DNA of 64,000 bases from Mesorhizobium sp. 65-26 (GCA_001899205.1 MKVL01000010.1:943569-1007568); one strand, 5' to 3'; positions 43,201 through 52,037 are shown, counted from the stretch's first letter. A program made the numbers and translations. The notes: generated by a model from the letters alone, not told the origin.

Positions 43201-43467
43201 ATGACGGTAGAACGCATACAGACTGGCGTGCGGCTGGAAAAAAGGCTGGTGAAGGTGCTCAAGGCCCTGGCCGAGCATCGCGACATCAGCCTTGGAGACC
43301 TGATTGAGGGCATAGTGCTCCACGCTTTCGAGGGGCAGACGCCGTTCTCGCCGGCGACACTCGAAACAATCGCCCAGCTCAAGCGCATCTACGGGTTGGA
43401 ACTCGGCGCGGCAGATAGCCATCGGTTGGTGGAAAGGACGGAGAAGCCCGGTGACGAACCATCTTGA
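43201..43467 (+). CDS. Ribbon-helix-helix-like small protein
   Basis: An 88-residue protein whose first ~45 residues fit a ribbon-helix-helix DNA-binding fold: the strand [11 protein letters not shown], helix [13 protein letters not shown], then [16 protein letters not shown]. The rest is a charged tail. ATG 43201 is chosen; an upstream ATG (43186) adds five residues. Neither has a strong Shine-Dalgarno. It overlaps the SRPBCC gene by 17 nt, so they are coupled. A sharp promoter and an operator-like repeat lie just upstream, which suggests auto-regulation. No toxin partner is seen, so it is not a typical antitoxin pair. Confidence 0.7.
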   Translation: MTVERIQTGVRLEKRLVKVLKALAEHRDISLGDLIEGIVLHAFEGQTPFSPATLETIAQLKRIYGLELGAADSHRLVERTEKPGDEPS

Positions 43468-43912
43468 GCGCAGCCACAGCATCGATCTTGCCGGACCGGT
43501 CGAGCATGTCTTCCCGCTGTTCACGCCGGTTGGGGAAACCTTGTGGGTTGATGGCTGGAATCCTGAGTTTCTGTATCCGCGGAACGGCGAAACGAAAGAG
43601 GGCATGGTCTTTCAGACCAGGCACGGTGAAGAAGTCACCCTTTGGGCCTGCACCGATTGGCGCCCTCAGGAACATCGCGTGCGCTATGCGAGGGTAACGC
43701 CGGGATCGCGTTTCGGATTTGTGGAAGTGCGCTGCCGCGATGCAGGCAGCAGAGGTACGCTGGCGTCCATAGCCTACACGTTCACGGCGCTCGGTGAGCA
43801 GGGACAATCATACCTGTCGGGGCTGACGGAAGATGCCTTCACGGAAATGATCGAAACTTGGAAAGCCAGCATCAATGCATGGCTGCGGAAGAACGCGGCC
43901 AATCACGAATAG
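43451..43912 (+). CDS. SRPBCC-family lipid/ligand-binding protein
   Basis: A 153-residue START-like helix-grip protein. It begins with a GTG (43451) with GGAG about nine bases upstream, inside the 3' end of the ribbon-helix-helix gene. [34 protein letters not shown] near the start and LEDAF-like [21 protein letters not shown] at the end fit polyketide cyclase/SRPBCC proteins. It probably binds a small hydrophobic molecule. The gene pair may sense and respond to such a ligand. Its stop is one base from that of the convergent histidine phosphatase. Confidence 0.78.
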   Translation: MTNHLERSHSIDLAGPVEHVFPLFTPVGETLWVDGWNPEFLYPRNGETKEGMVFQTRHGEEVTLWACTDWRPQEHRVRYARVTPGSRFGFVEVRCRDAGSRGTLASIAYTFTALGEQGQSYLSGLTEDAFTEMIETWKASINAWLRKNAANHE

Positions 43913-43913
43913 A

Positions 43914-44465
43914 TCAGAAGGTGACGCGGCCCAGCACGCGCAGGCGGTCGCCGTCGGGGGCCACGATCACGGCTTCGCCCTCGCGCGGCGAGACGCCGGT
44001 GAGCGCCAGGATGTTCTCCAGATGGGTGACCATGACGAGGTTGTCGGAGCCTGCATAGTCACGCACCTGCTTCATCACGGCGTCGATCTGCGCGGCCCTT
44101 CCGGCTTCGTCGGTCTTCAGCAGGTCGAGCGGTTCGAAAGGCTGCGGCTCGGCCTCGAAGGCGATGCGGGCCGTGTCGAGACAGCGGCAGTAGCGGCTGG
44201 ACATGACGCGCTCCACTGGCGCGGCGCGAGCCGCGAACAACGCCCCGATCCGGCTCGCCTGCTGCTTGCCGCGTGCCGACAGGTTGATCTGGGTGGCGCA
44301 GTTGGCGATGTCGAAATTGGCCGGATCGCTCGTGCCTGTCACCATGGCGTGGCGCAGCAAGACGACACGGCCGCCGTCGCGCAGCAGCGCCCAGCCGGCA
44401 TCGGTGGCATGCGCAACGGCCGGCATGGCAAGCAGGAACAGCGCCAAGGCAAATCGAATCATCAC
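43914..44465 (-). CDS. Secreted histidine phosphatase-family protein
   Basis: A 183-residue branch of the histidine phosphatase superfamily. A signal peptide (IRFALALFLLAMPAVAHA, cleaved before TDAGW) sends it to the periplasm. The nucleophile motif is LLRHAM (family RHG), with His near residue 39; the second His lies in VMVTHLENI near 147. RYCRCLDTAR may form a disulfide. Two adjacent ATGs can serve as start. Substrate unknown. Confidence 0.82.
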   Translation of the reverse strand: MMIRFALALFLLAMPAVAHATDAGWALLRDGGRVVLLRHAMVTGTSDPANFDIANCATQINLSARGKQQASRIGALFAARAAPVERVMSSRYCRCLDTARIAFEAEPQPFEPLDLLKTDEAGRAAQIDAVMKQVRDYAGSDNLVMVTHLENILALTGVSPREGEAVIVAPDGDRLRVLGRVTF

Positions 44466-44661
44466 CTATCCTTTTCCTCGACGGACGGCCCGCCGCGACT
44501 GCCATATAGGGACTGCAAAGCCGTGGCAAAAACAAGCGAAGGCGACGGCTTGACCTTTCCAGGATCGGAGCGCGACGCGGATTGCCCGGCCGCCGCGAGC
44601 CAGGCATCGCCCGGGTTCCCGGCAATTGCGCGCGGCTGCGGGCTCGCCTATCACCGATACG

Positions 44662-45609
44662 ATGTCGCCGCTCACGGAAACCGTCCTCTTCGTCTTCAGC
44701 CTTGTCGCGCTCGGCTACTGCGCTGGGCTGACCGGCTATCTGAAGCCGGGGAGCGGCGAGGGGATCGCGGAGTTCGCCGTCAGCGTGGCGATGCCGCTGC
44801 TGCTGTTCCAGACCATGGTGAAGTCCGATTTTCATGGCGTGGCGCCATGGTCGCTGTGGTTCGCCTATTTCAGCGCGGTCGCCCTGACCTGGGCCGTCGG
44901 CCACTTCGTCACCACCCGGATCTTCGGCAGGGATGCGCGCGCCGGCGTTGTCGGCGGGGTTTCGTCCTCCTATTCGAACGTGGTGCTGCTCGGCGCTCCC
45001 TTTATCCTCGGCATATTCGGACCGAGCGGGTTCGAGGTGCTGTCGCTGCTCGTCTCGGTGCACCTGCCGATCATGATGATGGCGTCGATCGTGCTGTTCG
45101 AGATGTTCGGCCGCGGCGACGAGCCGATGCATCCGCTGCGTGTCGTCAGGAGTTTCCTGCGCAGACTGTTCGTCAATCCGCTGATCATCGGCATCCTGGC
45201 GGGCCTGGCCTGGCGCATGACCGGAGCGCCGCTACCGGCGCTGGCGGGCCGGCTGGTCGATGCGTTGGCCGACACGGCGGGACCGGTGGCGCTGTTTGCC
45301 ATGGGGCTTAGCCTGCGCCGCTTCGGCATCTCGGGCAATGTCCGCCCGGCGCTGGCCCTGTCGGCCTTGAAGCTCCTGCTGATGCCGGCCCTGGTGCTGG
45401 GGCTGGTCTGGCTGCTCGGCCTGCCGCCGCTGACGGCCAAAGTGGCCGTCGTCGTCGCGGCGCTGCCGTCCGGGATCAATTCCTACCTCATCGCCGTCCA
45501 GTTCAATACCGGCCAGGCGCTGGCGTCGAACCAGATGACCATCGCCACCGCCTGCGCGGCCGCCACCAGTGCGTTCTGGCTGATGATCGTCGGCATGGTG
45601 TTCGGGTAG
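44662..45609 (+). CDS. AEC-family (auxin efflux carrier-like) transporter
   Basis: A 315-residue inner-membrane protein with ten hydrophobic segments, typical of bacterial AEC/malonate-type permeases. MPLLLFQTMVKSDF, SSSYSNVVLLGAPFILGIFG (the conserved SN motif of the family) and LPSGINSYLIAVQFNTG near the C-terminus are characteristic. The ATG at 44662 is preferred because the first helix follows; the frame extends further upstream without membrane character. The substrate could be malonate or another small acid. Stands alone. Confidence 0.85.
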   Translation: MSPLTETVLFVFSLVALGYCAGLTGYLKPGSGEGIAEFAVSVAMPLLLFQTMVKSDFHGVAPWSLWFAYFSAVALTWAVGHFVTTRIFGRDARAGVVGGVSSSYSNVVLLGAPFILGIFGPSGFEVLSLLVSVHLPIMMMASIVLFEMFGRGDEPMHPLRVVRSFLRRLFVNPLIIGILAGLAWRMTGAPLPALAGRLVDALADTAGPVALFAMGLSLRRFGISGNVRPALALSALKLLLMPALVLGLVWLLGLPPLTAKVAVVVAALPSGINSYLIAVQFNTGQALASNQMTIATACAAATSAFWLMIVGMVFG

Positions 45610-45777
45610 GGATGTGTTCGGGTAAGGGTATTGCGCTGGACCAAGCCCTATATGCCATCTTGTGATTGCTTGCCGGGCTTTCCCTAGGTAAGAGCAATGC
45701 GCCGGCGTGCGGCCACGAGCACGCTCATCGAAATTTCCAGAAAAGCGGCCGTCAGCGCGCCGAACGGAGGCCAGATC

Positions 45778-47235
45778 ATGCTTCAGAAAACCAGCCATTT
45801 CATGCGGCAGGCCATTCTCATCAACGGTGAATGGGTCCAGGCCGACAACGGCCAGACGATCGACGTCACCAATCCCGCGACCGGCCTCAAGATCGGCACC
45901 GTGCCGAAGGCCGGCAAGGCCGAGACCCGCCGCGCCATCGAGGCCGCCGAAGAGGCGTTCAAGAGCTGGCGCAAGACGACCGCGCTCGAGCGCTCGAAGC
46001 TGCTGCGCAAGCTGCACGACGCCATGATGGACAACCAGGACGTCCTGGCCGAGCTGCTGACCACCGAACAGGGCAAGTCGCTGGCCGAGGCCAAGGGCGA
46101 GATCGGCTCCTCGGCCGCCTACATCCTCTGGTTCGCCGAGGAAGGCCGCCGCGCCTATGGCGACATCGTGCCGTCGCCGTGGGCCGACCGCCGCATCCTC
46201 GTCACCAAGGAGGCGGTGGGCGTCATCGCCGCCATCACGCCGTGGAACTTCCCGTCCTCGATGCTGGCGCGCAAGCTCGGGCCGGCGCTCGCCGCCGGCT
46301 GCACGACCGTCGTGAAGCCGGCCTCGCAGACGCCCTATTCGGCGCTTGCCTGGGGTGCGCTGGCGGAAGAGGTCGGCTTCCCCAAGGGTGTCGTCAACGT
46401 CGTCACCGGGTCGGCCGGCGAGATCGGCGATGAGCTCTGCACCAACCCGCTGGTCAAGAAGATCACGTTCACCGGCTCGACCGAGGTCGGCAAGTTGCTG
46501 ATCCAGAAGTCGGCTTCGACGGTGAAGAAGGTGTCGATGGAACTCGGCGGCAACGCGCCGTTCCTGGTCTTTGACGATGCCGATCTCGACCGGGCCGTTG
46601 CCGGCGCCATCACCGCCAAGTACCGCAATTCGGGCCAGACCTGTGTGTGCACCAACCGGTTCTTCGTGCAGGCCGGCATCTACGACAAGTTCGTAGAGAA
46701 GCTGGTTGAGGCGAGCAAGGCGCTGAAGGTCGGCTCGGGCCTCGACGCGGGCGTGCAGCAGGGACCGCTGATCGACGTCAAGGCGGTCGAAAAGGTCGAG
46801 GAGTTCATCGTCGACGCCACCGCCAAGGGCGGCAAGGTGGTCGCCGGTGGCAAGCGCCACGCGCTGGGCGGCTCGTTCTTCGAACCGACCGTGATCTCCG
46901 GCGCTACGCCCGACATGAAGTTCATGAAGGAAGAAATCTTTGGGCCGATCGCTCCGGTCTTCAAGTTCGAGACCGAAGAGGAAGCCGTCGCGCTGGCCAA
47001 CGACACCGAATTCGGCCTTGCCTGCTACTTTTACACTGGCGATCTCGGCCGGGCCTTCCGCGTCATGGAAGGCCTGAAGTACGGCATGGTCGGGGTCAAT
47101 GAAGGCCTGATCACCACGCCCGAGGCTCCGTTCGGCGGCGTCAAGGAATCGGGTCTGGGCAGGGAAGGCGGGCATCAGGGCATCGAGGACTATCTCGATA
47201 CCAAGTATGTTTGCATCGGCGGCCTCGGTCTCTGA
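45778..47235 (+). CDS. gabD: NAD(P)-dependent succinate-semialdehyde dehydrogenase
   Basis: A 485-residue aldehyde dehydrogenase that oxidises succinate semialdehyde to succinate. ITPWNFPSSMLARKLGPALAAG (residues ~155-176), ITFTGSTEVGK, MELGGNAPFLVFDDADLD and the nucleophile C289 in NSGQTCVCTNRF are present. The near pair C289/C291 is the redox-switch arrangement of GabD-like enzymes. CGGAGG lies seven bases before ATG 45778. The neighbouring AEC transporter and aldose epimerase give no operon clue. The GABA aminotransferase partner may be elsewhere. Confidence 0.92.
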   Translation: MLQKTSHFMRQAILINGEWVQADNGQTIDVTNPATGLKIGTVPKAGKAETRRAIEAAEEAFKSWRKTTALERSKLLRKLHDAMMDNQDVLAELLTTEQGKSLAEAKGEIGSSAAYILWFAEEGRRAYGDIVPSPWADRRILVTKEAVGVIAAITPWNFPSSMLARKLGPALAAGCTTVVKPASQTPYSALAWGALAEEVGFPKGVVNVVTGSAGEIGDELCTNPLVKKITFTGSTEVGKLLIQKSASTVKKVSMELGGNAPFLVFDDADLDRAVAGAITAKYRNSGQTCVCTNRFFVQAGIYDKFVEKLVEASKALKVGSGLDAGVQQGPLIDVKAVEKVEEFIVDATAKGGKVVAGGKRHALGGSFFEPTVISGATPDMKFMKEEIFGPIAPVFKFETEEEAVALANDTEFGLACYFYTGDLGRAFRVMEGLKYGMVGVNEGLITTPEAPFGGVKESGLGREGGHQGIEDYLDTKYVCIGGLGL

Positions 47236-47303
47236 GAGAACGGCAGGCGTTCGGACGGAAACGGGCATTGCGCTCCATCCTTTTGATTTCGCCGTGTTTG
47301 CGC

Positions 47304-47329
47304 GACGCCGGGTGTTTCCTCCCGGCGTC
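47304..47329 (+). terminator. GC-rich hairpin after gabD
   Basis: GACGCCGGG (47304-47312) and CCCGGCGTC (47321-47329) make a 9-bp stem with an 8-nt loop, 68 nt after the gabD stop. The U-tract is poor, so termination is likely but not certain. Confidence 0.45.
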
Positions 47330-47386
47330 GAAATGCTCTAGGTTGGATCGGCCGGAAGCCGCTCGGCTTTCAGGCCGGCAGCCGCG

Positions 47387-47430
47387 TTAGAGCGGGATGA
47401 GTTCCAGTGGAGTCGTTCGTCTCGCTCTAA
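47387..47430. repeat. TTAGAGCG...CGCTCTAA intergenic element
   Basis: Arms TTAGAGCG (47387-47394) and CGCTCTAA (47423-47430) bound a 44-nt element upstream of the aldose epimerase gene. The same outer arms occur at 25119-25160. Confidence 0.65.
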
Positions 47431-47503
47431 GCTATGTTTTTTCAAGCATGACCTCATCCAGGAAGTTTCGACCTTTCCGGATCGGGCTCTATCGGTGAGA
47501 GCG

Positions 47504-48523
47504 ATGAAGGACGGCGAGGTTTTCGGAACGACCCAGGCCGGAGAACCGGTTCGCCGCTTCACCATTACGGGCGGCGGCCTCACCGCCAACATCATCGGGC
47601 TCGGCGGGATCATCCAGGACCTGCGCCTTGCGGGACATGACGCGCCACTGGTGCTCGCCTACGACCGTCTCGAGCCATACGAAACCGACAAGGCTTTCTT
47701 CGGCGCGATCATCGGCCGCTTCGCCAACCGGATCCGCGACGGCCGCTTCACCATCGCCGGCACCCGCTACCAGAGCGAGCGCAACTTCCTGGGCAAGCAC
47801 ACGCTGCATGGCGGCTCGCAAGGCTATTTCCACCGGCCGTGGGAGGTTTCTCTGCATGGCCGGGACTTCGTCACGCTGACCTTGCACGATCCGGATGGCA
47901 CGATGGGCTTTCCCGGAGCGCTCGACGTCACCTGCACCTACCGGCTGAAGATCCCAGGCACGCTCAGCGTCGAACTCACCGCGACCTGCGAGGAGCCGAC
48001 GCTGTGCAATCTGACCCAGCACTCCTACTTCAATCTCGACGACGGGGGCGTCGGCGATATTCTCGACCATCGGCTGATGCTGAACGCCAGCGCCTACCTT
48101 CCGGCTGACGCCGAGATGATTCCGACGGGCGTGGTCAAGCCGGTCGACGATACGCCTTTCGACTTTCGCCAGGCGCGGCCCTTGCGCATGGAGAGCGAAG
48201 GCGAACAGGTCTCTTACGACCAGAATTTCTGCCTTGCGCCGACACGCGGCCCGCTCAAGCAGGCGGCATGGGCACAGGGGGCAACGTCAGGCGTGGAGAT
48301 GGAGGTCTGGACGACGGAGCCGGGCGTCCAGCTCTATATCGGCCAGCACGTGGCGCCGGCAGCGCTTGGGCTGGGCGGCCGCGCCTACAAGCCGTTCTCC
48401 GGCTTCTGCCTGGAGCCGCAGGTCTGGCCGGACGCGCCCAACCGCCCGTATTTCCCGCAGGCTACGCTGTGGCCCGGCCAGATGTACCACCACGTCACCG
48501 AATACCGCTTCCGGCTGCCCTGA
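47504..48523 (+). CDS. galM: Aldose 1-epimerase
   Basis: A 339-residue mutarotase that equilibrates alpha and beta anomers of sugars. The catalytic His lies in NLTQHSYFNLDDGG (about residue 170), and the catalytic Glu in FCLEPQVWPDAPN (about residue 302). NRIRDGRFTIAG and NFLGKHTLHGG are other family blocks. ATG 47504 is preceded by GGTGAGAG; a GTG at 47495 is a possible alternative. It is convergent with a carbohydrate kinase gene, so the pair may act on related sugars. No transporter is adjacent. Confidence 0.92.
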   Translation: MKDGEVFGTTQAGEPVRRFTITGGGLTANIIGLGGIIQDLRLAGHDAPLVLAYDRLEPYETDKAFFGAIIGRFANRIRDGRFTIAGTRYQSERNFLGKHTLHGGSQGYFHRPWEVSLHGRDFVTLTLHDPDGTMGFPGALDVTCTYRLKIPGTLSVELTATCEEPTLCNLTQHSYFNLDDGGVGDILDHRLMLNASAYLPADAEMIPTGVVKPVDDTPFDFRQARPLRMESEGEQVSYDQNFCLAPTRGPLKQAAWAQGATSGVEMEVWTTEPGVQLYIGQHVAPAALGLGGRAYKPFSGFCLEPQVWPDAPNRPYFPQATLWPGQMYHHVTEYRFRLP

Positions 48524-48541
48524 GCCTGTGAGCCGCCCAGG

Positions 48542-49462
48542 CTATTGCTCGAAGGCCCGGCGCAGCGTCTCGAACGGCGCCAGCGCGCCGCGCACCTGAA
48601 CCACGGCCGCGGCGACCTGGTGCGCGCGCCTGGCGGCTTCCACAGGCGGGTGCCCGGCAAGGCGGGCGGCGAGGTAGCCGCCATTGAACGAATCGCCGGC
48701 TCCGGTGGTGTCGACCGGAGCGGCGACATGGACCGCGCCGACATGCTCCTCCGCGCCGTCCTTGACGACCAGTGCCGGCTGCTCGCCATTCTTGACGACG
48801 ATTTCGCTGACCGTCCGTGCAAGCCGGCGGGCCGTCTCGCGCGGGTCGGAGTCGCCGAACAGCATCTGCTCGTCGGGAAAGGTCGGCAGCGCGATGTCGG
48901 TCACGGCAAGGGCATCGGCGATCGCGGCCTGTGCCTCCTCGCGCCCATGCCAGAGCCTTGGGCGGTAATTGGGATCGAAAGCGACCAGGCTGCCCGCCTT
49001 GCGCGCGGCGGCGGCCGCCGCCAGCAGGGTGGCGCGCGCATCGGCATCCAGAATTGCCAGGGTGATTCCGGAAAAGTAGATAAGCGACTGGTTTTCAAGG
49101 CTTTTGGCTAGCTGGTCTGGATTGGATGCCAGTTGCCGGGCGGCGGCATCGCTTCGCCAGTAGGTGAAGGAGCGCTCGGCGCCGGTCAGCGTGATGGCAT
49201 AGAGGCCGGGGCGCGCGCCAGGTATGACGGGGCTGTTGCCGACGCCGATACCGTTTTCGGCGAAGAAGGCGATCTGAGCCTGCGAGAAGGGATCGTCGCC
49301 AAAGGCTGAAACATAGGAAGCCGGCCGTTCGCCGCTCAGCGCGTGCAGCGCCCATAGCGTGTTGAACGTGTCGCCGGCAAAGCCCATGCGCCAGTTGGGG
49401 CCGGTCTGGCCCGAAAGCTCGAGCATGCATTCACCGATCGACACGATGCCGTTTGCTGCCAT
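48542..49462 (-). CDS. kdgK: PfkB-family sugar kinase, probable 2-keto-3-deoxygluconate kinase
   Basis: A 306-residue ribokinase-type kinase. GIVSIGECMLELS and GFAGDTFNTLWALHAL are the early substrate blocks, and PVDTTGAGDSFNGGYLAARLAG near residue 245 is the PfkB signature with the catalytic Asp. The overall pattern fits 2-dehydro-3-deoxygluconokinase, which feeds KDPG in the Entner-Doudoroff pathway. GGAGGG is eight bases before the ATG; a GTG just upstream is too close to it. It is convergent with galM. Confidence 0.82.
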   Translation of the reverse strand: MAANGIVSIGECMLELSGQTGPNWRMGFAGDTFNTLWALHALSGERPASYVSAFGDDPFSQAQIAFFAENGIGVGNSPVIPGARPGLYAITLTGAERSFTYWRSDAAARQLASNPDQLAKSLENQSLIYFSGITLAILDADARATLLAAAAAARKAGSLVAFDPNYRPRLWHGREEAQAAIADALAVTDIALPTFPDEQMLFGDSDPRETARRLARTVSEIVVKNGEQPALVVKDGAEEHVGAVHVAAPVDTTGAGDSFNGGYLAARLAGHPPVEAARRAHQVAAAVVQVRGALAPFETLRRAFEQ

Positions 49463-49476
49463 CCGCTTCACCCTCC

Positions 49477-49525
49477 GAGCATGATGCCGAAAAGTGTGGA
49501 GCGGTTTTCGGACGACATCATGCTC
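49477..49525. repeat. GAGCAT...ATGCTC intergenic palindromic repeat, copy 2
   Basis: Outer arms GAGCATGATG (49477-49486) and CATCATGCTC (49516-49525) enclose inner arms CCGAAAA and TTTTCGG. The CCGAAAAGTGT core matches the copy at 25060-25107. Confidence 0.78.
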
Positions 49526-49540
49526 TATTTCTTAGATCGA

Positions 49541-49580
49541 GAGCCGGATGATTCCAGGTCAACCTGGAATCATCCGGCTC
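49541..49580. repeat. 18-bp perfect hairpin with a 4-nt loop
   Basis: GAGCCGGATGATTCCAGG (49541-49558) pairs perfectly with 49563-49580 around TCAA. The CGGATGATT part resembles the 66-nt hairpin repeats at 18601 and 30225. It lies between kdgK and the FixH-like gene. Confidence 0.8.
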
Positions 49581-49726
49581 TGGCTGCGCGACAACGGTGC
49601 TGTAGCTTTTTGCGGTCGGCAGCGCCATGGTTGAACGGGGCTGATTTTCTCCACAGCGGGAGATTTCCCCAGAGCGGCGGGATGGGATAAGCCGGCCGCG
49701 ACGTTGTCTGCTCAAGAGGAACCGGT

Positions 49727-50176
49727 TTGGCATCGATATGGCGTTATCTCCTGGCAGGCCTGGGCCTGACGGCACTGCTGGCTGGCATACTGGCGGTCGT
49801 CTACCTGATGGCGCCGCAATGGGGGCAGCCAACAGGGCCGGACGTGTCGCGCTCGAAGGCCAGCGAGAACGGCCTGTTCGTCGCCAGCTTCCAGCCGGAA
49901 GCCGGTGCCGTGCGCCAGGGCGAACTGGAAACATGGCTGCTTACGCTCAAGACAAAAGCGGGCGCGCCGGTGGAAGGTGCGGCCATCGCAATCTCCGGTG
50001 GCATGCCGCAGCACGATCACGGCCTGCCGACCAGCCCACAGGCTACGGACTATCTCGGCGAGGGCCAGTACCGGATCGAGGGCGTGAAATTCACCATGAG
50101 CGGCTGGTGGCAGCTTCATTTCGCGATCTCCGCGACGGCTGGCTCCGACACGGTCGTCTTCAACGTGGTGCTGTGA
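49727..50176 (+). CDS. FixH/YtkA-like membrane-anchored protein
   Basis: A 149-residue protein with an N-terminal membrane helix (YLLAGLGLTALLAGILAVVYLMA) and a periplasmic immunoglobulin-like domain. LETWLLTLKTKAGAPVEGAAIAISGGMPQHDHGLPTSPQAT resembles FixH/YtkA copper-related proteins; M and H residues in GGMPQHDHG could bind copper. The start is a TTG (49727) with AGAGGA about seven bases upstream. It is followed seven bases later by a dihaem peroxidase gene, so the pair forms an operon. It may help metal loading or assembly of its partner. Copper binding is inference. Confidence 0.75.
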   Translation: MASIWRYLLAGLGLTALLAGILAVVYLMAPQWGQPTGPDVSRSKASENGLFVASFQPEAGAVRQGELETWLLTLKTKAGAPVEGAAIAISGGMPQHDHGLPTSPQATDYLGEGQYRIEGVKFTMSGWWQLHFAISATAGSDTVVFNVVL

Positions 50177-50183
50177 GGCGTCC

Positions 50184-51395
50184 ATGAGACGGCCGGCGCG
50201 CCTTCTTGCGCTCGTGGCCGTGACGCTGCTTGCCGGTTGCGGCAAGCCGCAGTTTTCCGACGCGGAGAAGAAGACGGTCGCCTCGCTGGCGCTTTCCAAC
50301 CTGCCGGCACTCAAGACTGACACCACCAACCGCTTCGCCGATCTGCCCGCCGCCGCGGCGCTGGGTTCGACGTTGTTCTTCGACCTCAGCATGAGCCGCG
50401 ACGGCACGGTCTCATGCTCGACCTGCCACAAGATAGACCGCCAGTTCCAGGACGACCTGCCGCAGGCGGTCGGTGTCGGCCGCACCAACAGGCGCACCAT
50501 GCCGCTTGCCGGCGTGGCCCGCGATCCGTGGTTCTTCTGGGATGGACGGCGCGACAGCCTATGGGCGCAGGCACTGACGCCGCTAGAGAACCCGCTGGAG
50601 CAGGCCGGGAACCGCGCCGCCTATGCCCACTACATCAAGGCCCGCTTCGGCGAGCGCTACGAGCGGATCTTCGGCCCGCTGCCGGACCTTTCGAGCATCC
50701 CGGCCAATGCCAGCCCGCTCGGCAACGATGCCGAGCAGGCGGCCTGGAAAGCTATGAGCGGCGCGCAGCGCGATGCCGTCAACCGGGTCTTCGCCAACAT
50801 CGGCAAGGCCATTGCGGCGTTCGAACGCTCGATCGAGCCGCAACCGACACGCTTCGATCGTTTCGCCGTCGACCTCGTCACCGGAGCCAAGCCCAGGCCG
50901 GAAGATGCCTTCTCGCCACAGGAAATCCAGGGGCTGAAGCTGTTCATCGGCAAGGCCAATTGCGTGACCTGCCACAACGGGCCGCGCTTCACCGACAACT
51001 CCTTCCACAACACGGGCGTGCCGCCGGTGAAGGACCTGCCACCGGACCGTGGTCGCATCGATGCCGTGGCGCAGGTGGAGGCCGACCCCTTCAATTGCCT
51101 CAGCGCATATCGCGACGGCGACGCCAGCGCCTGCGGCGAGCTGCGGTTCATGGTGAGGGATGCCCCGCAACTGGTGCGTGCCTACAAGACCCCGTCGCTG
51201 CGCGGCGCCGCGGACCGGCCGCCCTACATGCATGCCGGGCAGTTTTCGTCGCTCGACGAGGTGGTGGCGCATTATGCGAAGGCCTCGCCAAGCGTCGAGG
51301 GTGTGTCAGAAGTGCACCCACTCGACCTGTCCGATCGCGAGCGCGCGGCGCTGGTGGCGTTTCTCAAGACGCTGTCAGAGCAGGCCGGCCAATAG
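50184..51395 (+). CDS. Dihaem cytochrome c peroxidase / MauG family lipoprotein
   Basis: A 403-residue periplasmic dihaem protein. It is a predicted lipoprotein: LLAGC with C19 as the acylation site. Two haem-binding CxxCH motifs are present, C78-STCH and C260-VTCH. FFDLSMSRDGTVSCSTCH and WDGRRDSLWAQALTPLENPLEQ are typical of the CcpA/MauG family. It reduces hydrogen peroxide or modifies a partner protein. It lies in one transcription unit with the FixH-like protein. Membrane tethering near a respiratory electron donor is probable. Confidence 0.9.
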   Translation: MRRPARLLALVAVTLLAGCGKPQFSDAEKKTVASLALSNLPALKTDTTNRFADLPAAAALGSTLFFDLSMSRDGTVSCSTCHKIDRQFQDDLPQAVGVGRTNRRTMPLAGVARDPWFFWDGRRDSLWAQALTPLENPLEQAGNRAAYAHYIKARFGERYERIFGPLPDLSSIPANASPLGNDAEQAAWKAMSGAQRDAVNRVFANIGKAIAAFERSIEPQPTRFDRFAVDLVTGAKPRPEDAFSPQEIQGLKLFIGKANCVTCHNGPRFTDNSFHNTGVPPVKDLPPDRGRIDAVAQVEADPFNCLSAYRDGDASACGELRFMVRDAPQLVRAYKTPSLRGAADRPPYMHAGQFSSLDEVVAHYAKASPSVEGVSEVHPLDLSDRERAALVAFLKTLSEQAGQ

Positions 51396-51403
51396 GTCTC
51401 GAC

Positions 51404-51856
51404 CTAGCGATCCTTCACGGTTTCCATCGCCACGAAGGTCGATGTCTGGGCGACGTGGGGCAGGGCTGAGATGCGCTCGCCCAGCACGCGGCGGTAGGCG
51501 GCGATATCCCGGGTGCGGACCTTCAGCAGATAGTCGAAGCTCGATGCCATCATGTGGCACTGCTCGATCTCCGGCACGGCCTGGACGGCGCGGTTGAAGG
51601 CGTCGAGCGCGGCCGAGCGCGTATCCGACAGTTTGACCTGGACGAAGGCGACATGACCTTCGCCCATGCGCTCGCGATCGATGATGGCCTGGTAGCCCCT
51701 GATGTAGCCATCCTTCTCCAGCCGCTTCACGCGCGCCTGCACAGGCGTCTTCGACAGCCCGACCTTCGTCGCCAGCTCGGACATCGAAAGACGGCCATCC
51801 CGGGCGAGCGCCGCGAGGATGTTGCGGTCTATGCGGTCCAATTGGTCTTCTGTCAT
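51404..51856 (-). CDS. putR: Lrp/AsnC-family regulator, probable PutR
   Basis: A 150-residue leucine-responsive-type regulator. The helix-turn-helix is at about residues 8-52 (LSMSELATKVGLSKTPVQARVKRL), followed by the RAM effector domain. It is divergent from putA, whose product lacks a DNA-binding domain, and in alphaproteobacteria the AsnC-type PutR activates putA in response to proline. ATG 51856 fits the family; the longer frame to 51967 extends into the promoter region. Confidence 0.88.
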   Translation of the reverse strand: MTEDQLDRIDRNILAALARDGRLSMSELATKVGLSKTPVQARVKRLEKDGYIRGYQAIIDRERMGEGHVAFVQVKLSDTRSAALDAFNRAVQAVPEIEQCHMMASSFDYLLKVRTRDIAAYRRVLGERISALPHVAQTSTFVAMETVKDR

Positions 51857-52037
51857 CGCAACGGCAGTCCATTTTTCGATATTGGCGCTCCACGATAGTT
51901 CAATCGGCCTGTTCAGTCGATCTCTTCGGACCGACGGAAAATCCGCAGTCATGCTAGCTTGCGCCAATCGGTCCGGTGGCCGCCGGCCCGCGCATAGACG
52001 CTTGCTTGCATCAACGCCTGCTTTTCAGGGACCCACC

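Noticed and set aside
43201-43912. Toxin-antitoxin module
   Set aside because: The small protein looks like a ribbon-helix-helix antitoxin, but the partner is an SRPBCC ligand-binding protein, with no toxin fold.
45232-47268. 678-codon open frame antisense to gabD and the AEC transporter
   Set aside because: It crosses two real genes and their spacer, and shows no recognisable domain or start site.
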